DNA of 64,000 nt from contig NC_017735.1 of NCBI RefSeq assembly GCF_000259275.1, positions 1,178,001 to 1,242,000 on the forward strand. Direction: 5' to 3'. How positions within the stretch are numbered: the first letter of the stretch is position 1; every line of letters begins with the position of its first letter. This stretch comes from Helicobacter cetorum MIT 99-5656. GTDB lineage: Bacteria > Campylobacterota > Campylobacteria > Campylobacterales > Helicobacteraceae. The position numbers were made by a program, and so were the translations under genes. Below the pieces are notes generated by a model that was not told the origin of the DNA, ran no database searches, and saw nothing but the letters and a program-made list of their open reading frames with translations. This document shows positions 58,188-64,000 of the stretch, one piece after another.

Positions 58188-59207
58188 GTGCGTTCATTTG
58201 GAAATTACATGCAAGAGTGGCTCTATGGCGAAAAAGGGTATTACAGAAAAGCAACAATTGGTCAAAAAGGGGACTTTTACACTTCAGTGTCCTTAAGCAA
58301 GTTTTTTGGTGGCACCATTGCATTTTATATCATCAAACTTTTAGAAGAAGAAAAATTAGGCTTACCTTTAAAAATTGTAGAAATCGGCTCTCATCATGGG
58401 CATTTCTTAAGTGATATAGCTGGTTTTTTAAAAACTTTGAGCGTAGGTGTTATAGAAAAATGCGAATTTATTAGCTGTGAGCCTTTAAAAGAATTGCAAA
58501 GCATTCAACAAGCAACTTTCAAACAAGCTACGCAATTAGATTTAACAAGCTATAGCTTAGAAGAGCTTGATTTTAAAGAGCATGAACATGTGTTTGTCAT
58601 CTCTAATGAATTGTTTGATGCGTTTGCTTGCGAAATTATCAAGGATAATCAAATGCTTTTTATTACTCCTAAGCATCAGGGTGTTTGGAGTGATATTGAT
58701 AAGCCTACAAAAGAACTTCTCAAAACCTTGAATTTGCAAGTTGGGTGTGTGCCATTATTTTTGAACGCTTTTATTAGGGATTTGTTAGAAAAGTTGAATA
58801 AGGCTCAATCTTGGGTGTTTTTAAGCTTTGATTATGGCGATGAATTACAGAGATTAGACATGCATTTAAGAGCCTTTAAAGAACATCAAGTGCTGGATTT
58901 TAAGGATATTTTAGACAATCTTTCTAGTTTGTATCAGCAAAGCGACTTGACCTATGATGTCAATTTTTCTTTGGTGCGTTTCTTGCTAGAAAAATATCAG
59001 GGGGAATTTTCATTCTTAAAACCACAGGCTAAAGCCTTGCTGGATATGGGGCTTATGGAATTGTTAGAAAAATTTTCTCAAAGCACAAGTTATGAAAGGT
59101 ATTTAAAAGAAGTCGCAAAAATCAAGCCCTTGATTAGCCCTGGAGCTTTAGGGGAGCGTTTCAAGGCGTTAGAATTTATCAAACCAGCTCAAAAGCCATC
59201 TTTTTAG
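58188..59207 (+). CDS. MidA/NDUFAF7-like SAM-dependent methyltransferase
   Basis: A 339-residue methyltransferase-fold protein of the COG1565 group. Its mitochondrial relative NDUFAF7 methylates an Arg of complex I. Motifs: FGNYMQEWLYGEKGYY near the start, DFYTSVSLSKFFGG, the SAM loop IVEIGSHHGHFL, and the VISNELFDAFACE block. The GTG start at 58188 follows AAAGGAAAA. It is divergent from the hydrolase gene across a 152-bp region and transcribed alone. Confidence 0.85.
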   Translation: MRSFGNYMQEWLYGEKGYYRKATIGQKGDFYTSVSLSKFFGGTIAFYIIKLLEEEKLGLPLKIVEIGSHHGHFLSDIAGFLKTLSVGVIEKCEFISCEPLKELQSIQQATFKQATQLDLTSYSLEELDFKEHEHVFVISNELFDAFACEIIKDNQMLFITPKHQGVWSDIDKPTKELLKTLNLQVGCVPLFLNAFIRDLLEKLNKAQSWVFLSFDYGDELQRLDMHLRAFKEHQVLDFKDILDNLSSLYQQSDLTYDVNFSLVRFLLEKYQGEFSFLKPQAKALLDMGLMELLEKFSQSTSYERYLKEVAKIKPLISPGALGERFKALEFIKPAQKPSF

Positions 59208-59285
59208 CATTAATGAAGCCTATTTTAAATGAGTTAATCCAAACTAATGAAAACAGACTTTTAAAAAAATAAAGATAAAAATCTC

Positions 59286-60677
59286 TCAATAAATCCTAAA
59301 ACCATAGGTGAATGTAAACATTATGTGGCTTCTATCAGAATAAACATTGTGTTTTAAGGGTTGTGTTCCAGGTCCGTTTGGGTCAGCAGGAACATACATG
59401 CCACAATAACCAATACAATAACCTTGCTTGGTAATATTGCCATAGTATTCAAGCTTTAAATCTAATTTGATATTGTATCGGCTAGAAAAATAGCTCAAAA
59501 AGAGTGCAAGAGTTCTCTCATCAGCCCTCGGACTATTAGTCCAACGCCCTAAAATCTTCCAATTGAAACGCCTATAATGAGAGCCGACATATAAGAACCC
59601 ATTAATGGCGTTAGCACCAACAATGTTATTGATTTCAGCATCATAGATACTATTTGTCCAAATGTTATAGCCCAAAGGGTCTCCATAAATACCTATATCA
59701 CCATTAGCATTACCCACATTTTTATAGATACTACCCCCAAATTGCCATTTATTGTAATAAAAGCGTGTGCGTAAGAAATAAGTTTGCCCGCTCTTTCCTA
59801 AGGGCTGTTGCTGAAAAAGGATAATATCATACGCATTAGCTGGAGTCGCAAAATAAGGAAAAAGCCCTACAAAAGTGCCTACAAAGCGAAAACCCTTATC
59901 ATTGAAATTAGGATTAGTATCATAAGTGATATTGATTCCGGGTGCATACATTCTTTGAAAAATAGCATAGAAATAAGGGTTGATTTTTAAGCCATTCTTT
60001 TCGTATTTCAAATCAGTAATCATTAGAGCCTTGCCACTTGTATAGTAACGCCCAAAATACCAAAACCAGTCGCTTGATGCTGAAGCCCTAGCGTCAGAAT
60101 ACATCACTCTTAATTTAGTATCTTTATACTTAATATAGCCTTCAACCCCTTGACTAAAAGAAGTGAACCAATCATAATCTTCAGCTTCATAACGCCCCCC
60201 TTTGATTCCAACGCTAAACTTGTCTTTTTTGTAGTTATAGCTCAAAAAAGCGTTATGCACCATCGCATAACGGGGTCTTTGCACATGCAAACCGCTATGC
60301 CCTGCATACCAGCCAATATATTGCCAAAACATACCTGTGCTAAAGGGGTCAGTCCTAGAACCGGGCTGCCCATTAGGAATATTATTACCCTGATAGGCGG
60401 TAGAGTCATAAGGAAGCGTTGCCATCATTGCCCCCACTTCAGCTCTTAAGCCCTTGTATAAACCCATGCTGAGATTCAACTCACCCAGTAAAGAAGTGTA
60501 GCTACCGGTTGGATAAATATCTTTAGAAGGCTGGTATTTTTGATTATTAAACCCATACTTCGTATAGCTACTCATTTTGCCGGTAATATTCATGTTGAAA
60601 GCTTGAATCTGAGAGACAAAGAGATTCAAAAGGAGCAAAAAGGATAAGGGATAAGAAAAAGACTTTACATTTTTCAA
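59286..60677 (-). CDS. Hof-family outer membrane protein
   Basis: 463 residues of the Hof porin-like family. The signal peptide ends IQAFN (about residue 26), followed by KMSSYTKYGFNNQKYQPSKD and YPTGSY, the family N-terminal signature in variant form. Further family blocks are NIWTNSIYD, NSPRADERTLAL, and the terminal strand DRSHIMFTFTYGFRIY. One unpaired-looking Cys pair lies near the C-terminus (CIGYCG). It is third of three Hof genes read leftwards, 70 bp after hofC. It may correspond to hofH of H. pylori by length, but this is not certain. Confidence 0.85.
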   Translation of the reverse strand: MKNVKSFSYPLSFLLLLNLFVSQIQAFNMNITGKMSSYTKYGFNNQKYQPSKDIYPTGSYTSLLGELNLSMGLYKGLRAEVGAMMATLPYDSTAYQGNNIPNGQPGSRTDPFSTGMFWQYIGWYAGHSGLHVQRPRYAMVHNAFLSYNYKKDKFSVGIKGGRYEAEDYDWFTSFSQGVEGYIKYKDTKLRVMYSDARASASSDWFWYFGRYYTSGKALMITDLKYEKNGLKINPYFYAIFQRMYAPGINITYDTNPNFNDKGFRFVGTFVGLFPYFATPANAYDIILFQQQPLGKSGQTYFLRTRFYYNKWQFGGSIYKNVGNANGDIGIYGDPLGYNIWTNSIYDAEINNIVGANAINGFLYVGSHYRRFNWKILGRWTNSPRADERTLALFLSYFSSRYNIKLDLKLEYYGNITKQGYCIGYCGMYVPADPNGPGTQPLKHNVYSDRSHIMFTFTYGFRIY

Positions 60678-60747
60678 AACCCTACTCCCAATAAGATATT
60701 AAATTAAGTATATCAAAATCATATCTAAGAGATGAAAAATAACCCTC

Positions 60748-62334
60748 TTAGAAACTATAACTAATATGAGTCATCAAATGGCTTCTGTCTTGAGTGATAG
60801 TTTTTGCAATACCGCCTATGTTTTGGGGGCCTTGAGCGAATGCGGAAGACTCAAACAAGCCGTTATTCAAGTTAAGCGGTTGACCATTTGGTCCAAGAAA
60901 ACCTGTTCCAGGGTTGTAACCTGCACGAATTTGGAAATCTAACCATACAAGCTTAAGACCGGCTTTAATATGTTTGCTGAATTGATAATCTAAATACATA
61001 CCAATACCATATTCCATAGCTCTTGGAGCGGTTGTGAAACGCTGATAAACGCTCCAGCTGAATTTACCATGCTTACCACCACCCTTAAGATACTCTGTGA
61101 AAGCATCAGCTGCGGTAATATTATCAATACTCGCAAAACCTAAACTATAGATGCTACCAACCCATTGTTCGATACCATCAATAGCGATAGGGTTACCCCA
61201 AGTTCCTAAGTTCATGTTAGGGTTACCAATATTGATATAAACACCCCCAACGACGAAGTAATTATTAATGTCCACATGGTGGCGTAGTAAGAGAGTCGCA
61301 CCGCCAGGACCTTGTAAGCCACGCCATTTACCATTATCTAAGAAAGGATCCCAAGTGTTATAACGAGCAGGTGCGTAGCGGCCAAACTCAGCGTTATTCC
61401 AGCGGTAGTCATACATCGCATAAAAAGTGGTCTTATTCCTAACACCCCTACCACTGAAATTAGGGTCGGTATCATACTCTACTTTAATACCAGGTAGTGT
61501 GCCTACCTTTGGAATCACATAGATATAGGGGTGGATCATTAAATGCGAAGTAGGACGATAAATCAAACCGGCCTTATGAATCCCCCAAGGCTTCTCACGA
61601 TAATCTGCAAACAGCCATTGACCATCAGCAATTCCACGACCCCAAGAGCTGAGCAACTGGAATTTTAAATTCCTAGTGAGCTTGAAAGTTCCATAAAAAC
61701 CTTGTAGCATTTGATACATCCAATCAATTTGCTCTTGTTCGGTTACATCAAAGCGTCCCATTACCATATGGATTCTATCGCTATGATAGGTTACATTCCC
61801 CTTGTAAATCATGTAACGCCTAGAATGTCCTGGCAAATAGGCATTAGCTGGATAGTAGTTAGGCCACAAACCATTCCACTCACCAATATACATGTAGCCA
61901 ATACCTCTAGGGTCAATGATACCCCCAGGCCCTTGCTGCTCCCACATCTTAGTGGCATTCATGCAAAGCTCTGAAGAATTAGTGCCACACGAAGTCTTAT
62001 CCCAATAACTTGGGGGTGTGAAATCTTTTGCCCACCTATCATACTTGGTGCTATCATAAGCTTGTCCGCCTAAAGCACCACCCAAATTCACACTCCAGCC
62101 CTTACCCAAATGCAAAGAACCTTCTAACTTACCCGTGAGATTGACAAAAGTCTCTGTAGGATAGATACCCTTAACGGGGTTAATCGGTGAATGGTTAAAG
62201 CCCACTTTGGAGAAATTGATAAAATCTCCATGCACTTCATAAGTGAGTGCCCCTAACGATGTCGTAGAAAACAGAAGCGGCAGGGTAAAACGCTTCAGCA
62301 ATGTAGCGGTAACTTTTCGTTTTTTTAGTTTCAT
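60748..62334 (-). CDS. hofC: Outer membrane protein HofC
   Basis: A 528-residue Hof protein. The basic N-terminus MKLKKRKVTATLLKRF is followed by the signal peptide, then YEVHGDFINFSKVGFNHSP. Later come GLQGPGGATLLLRHHVDIN and a C-terminus ending THISYSF. Length and these blocks match my recollection of H. pylori HofC closely. A Cys pair (SCGTNSSELC) lies in an exposed loop. It is predicted to be an outer-membrane channel; the substrate is unknown. The ATG follows AAGGAAGAGG. The upstream gap contains AGAAT/ATTCT repeats that may be a control site. Confidence 0.88.
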   Translation of the reverse strand: MKLKKRKVTATLLKRFTLPLLFSTTSLGALTYEVHGDFINFSKVGFNHSPINPVKGIYPTETFVNLTGKLEGSLHLGKGWSVNLGGALGGQAYDSTKYDRWAKDFTPPSYWDKTSCGTNSSELCMNATKMWEQQGPGGIIDPRGIGYMYIGEWNGLWPNYYPANAYLPGHSRRYMIYKGNVTYHSDRIHMVMGRFDVTEQEQIDWMYQMLQGFYGTFKLTRNLKFQLLSSWGRGIADGQWLFADYREKPWGIHKAGLIYRPTSHLMIHPYIYVIPKVGTLPGIKVEYDTDPNFSGRGVRNKTTFYAMYDYRWNNAEFGRYAPARYNTWDPFLDNGKWRGLQGPGGATLLLRHHVDINNYFVVGGVYINIGNPNMNLGTWGNPIAIDGIEQWVGSIYSLGFASIDNITAADAFTEYLKGGGKHGKFSWSVYQRFTTAPRAMEYGIGMYLDYQFSKHIKAGLKLVWLDFQIRAGYNPGTGFLGPNGQPLNLNNGLFESSAFAQGPQNIGGIAKTITQDRSHLMTHISYSF

Positions 62335-62361
62335 TCCTCTTCCTTACTTTAAGAATAGAAA

Positions 62362-62398
62362 ACATTCTATAAGAAAAAATTCTAGCATAAAAGAATGT
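62362..62398. promoter_or_regulatory. Inverted repeat upstream of hofC
   Basis: ACATTCT (62362-62368) and AGAATGT (62392-62398) are 7-bp inverted arms 23 bases apart. Additional AGAAT and ATTCT boxes lie between and beside them. They are 28-64 bp upstream of the hofC ATG, around the likely -10. A regulator binding site or mRNA hairpin is possible. Confidence 0.35.
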
Positions 62399-62444
62399 AT
62401 AATTAGCTTAAAATTAAGCCGATTTTCCTTAAAAAATCATTAAA

Positions 62445-63896
62445 TTAAAATTTAAAATGCAAGTTTGTCATTAAAAAACTTCTGTCTTGAACACTGGCTT
62501 TAAAAACAGGGTTATATACAGAGCTAAAGGATTGTCCCACTTCATAACCATTATGCAAATGAGCCCGATAATATTCTAGAGTTAAAGATGCACTAACCCA
62601 ATGGCTAAAATTATAACTTAAATCTAAGTTTATGGCTTGTTCATTCGCTCTAGGACTCGTAGTGATACGCCCTAAAACTTCCCATGAAAGTTTTCTCACA
62701 TGCCCGCCTACTTTGGCATGAAGGGTAAAAGCGTTGGCATTCATGTTAGCCGCACTCAGCCAGTCATAAACGGTGTTAGTCCAAAAGTTAAACCCTATTA
62801 ACTCAGGGTCAGTATAAGGGGTATAAGCGTTTGCATTTCCCCAAGTCTTATAAATGCCATAGCCCACATAAAATTTGTTGATAGTAAAGCGTTGCTTGAA
62901 TAAAAACATTTGTGCGTTAGTGCCTGCATAGGAGCTATAAAAGATATTATGCGATAGGGCTGGATTATAGTAAGGAAAAAAGCCCATAGCAGTAGTGTAA
63001 ATAGAAAGGTGTCTGTGGTTTTTTAAAGGAATATTATAAACATAGGTAGCTTGAATGCCCGGAGCGATGTAGGTATTAGGCGAAAAGTAGAAAAAAGGGT
63101 TGATAGAAAGTCCCTTTTTATGCCATGTGATACTCCCTGAATGGATGCCTAAATTGACCTTTTTACCTTGCTTGTTTGTGGTTACAATGGGGGCGAAATA
63201 ATCATAAATCCATTCATCATAAGTCCAAGCCATACCATAGGAGCTAAACCACCAAAAGGTGAAATCTTTAACATTGAGTGTGGCTTCAAAACCCTGAGTA
63301 TAGCCATCCATAAAATACGCATTCCCGACATAACGCCCCGCTTTAATTCTAAAAATGTTTTTATAGCCATACTCCAAATAAGCTTCATTCACTACGAATT
63401 GATGCGTGTTAGCACTCATCCACTGATTGCCCACATTATTCCAAGTAGCACAAGGAATAGTCCCGCTTGCCACACACCCCCCATTACCCACATTATTAAT
63501 CCCATTAGCATTATTAGTCCCCCACCCTGAAGCCCCATAATACCCATGCCATGCTCCATAATACATCCACATCATAGAGCCAAAGGGTTGGTTATTAGCT
63601 TGATTGATAATATTTTTTGTGCCATCATAAGCAACCCCACCACCCATAAAACCTAATTTAGCCGTAAAAGAATGGTCTGAAATATGTTTGGGCAGTAAAT
63701 CCGCTTTTGCATTCAAAAAACCTGTTACAGCACTAAAAGTTTCTGTGGGGTAGTAGCCGGTTTTTGTATTAAGGGGCTTGTTATTAAAGCCGATTTTGGA
63801 GAAATTTCCAAACGAACCGCTCACTTTATAACTAAAAGCATTTAAAGAATAAACAAGACAAACTGAAAGGAAAAAGGCTTTTTTGAAACTTAACAT
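62445..63896 (-). CDS. Hof-family outer membrane protein
   Basis: A 483-residue Hof protein. The start at 63896 (MLSFKKAFFLSVCLVYSLNA) is preferred to an in-frame start at 63941 because AGGGAG precedes it and the signal peptide is then normal. The mature protein begins YKVSGSFGNFSKIGFNNKP, the Hof signature. It closely resembles the Hof at 325 (FWWFSSYGMAWTYDEW, FNFWTNTVYDWLSA, SPRANEQ). The end is DRSFLMTNLHFKF. A Cys pair (CVASGTIPC) lies in a predicted loop. It is first of the three-gene Hof array. It may be HofD by its place next to hofC, unproven. Confidence 0.85.
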   Translation of the reverse strand: MLSFKKAFFLSVCLVYSLNAFSYKVSGSFGNFSKIGFNNKPLNTKTGYYPTETFSAVTGFLNAKADLLPKHISDHSFTAKLGFMGGGVAYDGTKNIINQANNQPFGSMMWMYYGAWHGYYGASGWGTNNANGINNVGNGGCVASGTIPCATWNNVGNQWMSANTHQFVVNEAYLEYGYKNIFRIKAGRYVGNAYFMDGYTQGFEATLNVKDFTFWWFSSYGMAWTYDEWIYDYFAPIVTTNKQGKKVNLGIHSGSITWHKKGLSINPFFYFSPNTYIAPGIQATYVYNIPLKNHRHLSIYTTAMGFFPYYNPALSHNIFYSSYAGTNAQMFLFKQRFTINKFYVGYGIYKTWGNANAYTPYTDPELIGFNFWTNTVYDWLSAANMNANAFTLHAKVGGHVRKLSWEVLGRITTSPRANEQAINLDLSYNFSHWVSASLTLEYYRAHLHNGYEVGQSFSSVYNPVFKASVQDRSFLMTNLHFKF

Positions 63897-63963
63897 AAAA
63901 CTCTCCCTAAACTTAATCTTAAAGACAAAATTTTTATGCAAGTTATGGCCAAACTTGTTATGT

Positions 63964-63985
63964 GATTATTATAATACCAATAATC
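63964..63985. promoter_or_regulatory. A/T-rich inverted repeat upstream of the Hof array
   Basis: GATTATT (63964-63970) and AATAATC (63979-63985) are perfect 7-bp inverted arms 8 bases apart, about 67-89 bp upstream of the start of the first Hof gene. Half-sites of this kind resemble NikR (TATTATT...AATAATA) boxes, but the spacing is 8 and not the usual 11. Confidence 0.4.
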
Positions 63986-64000
63986 TTAAGAAAAATTAAA

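Noticed and set aside
1-64000. Insertion sequences, prophage, tRNA or rRNA genes
   Set aside because: No transposase, integrase, terminal inverted repeats or cloverleaf/rRNA sequence was recognised by reading.

Overview
The window is a contiguous AT-rich chromosome segment from a gastric Helicobacter close to H. pylori. The evidence is several hallmark families (Hop and Hof outer-membrane proteins, HpaA lipoprotein, Hcp/SEL1 repeat protein, GT25 LPS glycosyltransferases) and long blocks of gene order that I recall from H. pylori: cadA-comM-def-clpP-tig, moaC-mogA-moaE-moaD-ribA, dapD-ispG-aminotransferase-murC-mutS2, trxB-trxA-yraN-hom-uvrC-proV-proWX and motA-motB-thiF. It is not H. pylori itself: it carries periplasmic nitrate reductase genes (napA, napG, napH, napD), which H. 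pylori lacks, plus three tandem outer-membrane proteins with metalloprotease signatures. A non-pylori gastric species such as H. cetorum fits best; this is inference without any search.

Layout. 1-1824: a 36-codon micro-ORF and a Hof porin-like protein. 1870-8244: three tandem minus-strand paralogues with signal peptide, Hop-like N-terminus, a central domain with a zinc-metalloprotease (metzincin-type) HExxHxxGxxH motif, and a Helicobacter outer-membrane barrel C-terminus; this is the most novel element. 8348-14486: cadA, then the tig-clpP-def-comM operon read leftwards from a promoter near 14531. 14588-19315: napA-napG-napH-napD, with no napB, napF or napL nearby. 19522-20316: hpaA. 20431-25964: molybdopterin genes moaC, mogA, moaE, moaD, moeA, interleaved with riboflavin genes ribA and ribB(A). 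26120-28353: modABC molybdate importer. Molybdate uptake, cofactor assembly and the molybdoenzyme NapA therefore lie within 14 kb. 28363-38402: a GT25 transferase, a YgjP-like metalloprotein, an Hcp protein, dapD, ispG, an aminotransferase, murC and mutS2. 38630-47265: a second GT25 transferase, the thioredoxin system, yraN, hom, uvrC, a small lipoprotein missed by length cut-offs, and an osmoprotectant ABC importer. 47549-54259: adhesin-size Hop proteins resembling HopI and HopL, then a 68-residue membrane protein. 54260-54638: tandem 55-57 bp repeats and a terminator. 54639-58035: the motA-motB locus with thiF and a metallo-beta-lactamase-fold hydrolase. 58188-59207: a MidA-like methyltransferase. 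59286-63896: three Hof proteins, one recognisable as HofC.

No tRNA, rRNA, CRISPR array, insertion sequence or prophage was recognised. Surface-protein genes account for roughly 22 kb of the 64 kb, all in species-variable blocks between conserved housekeeping operons. Coordinates of promoters are read by eye from TATAAT-like -10 elements and are unverified.
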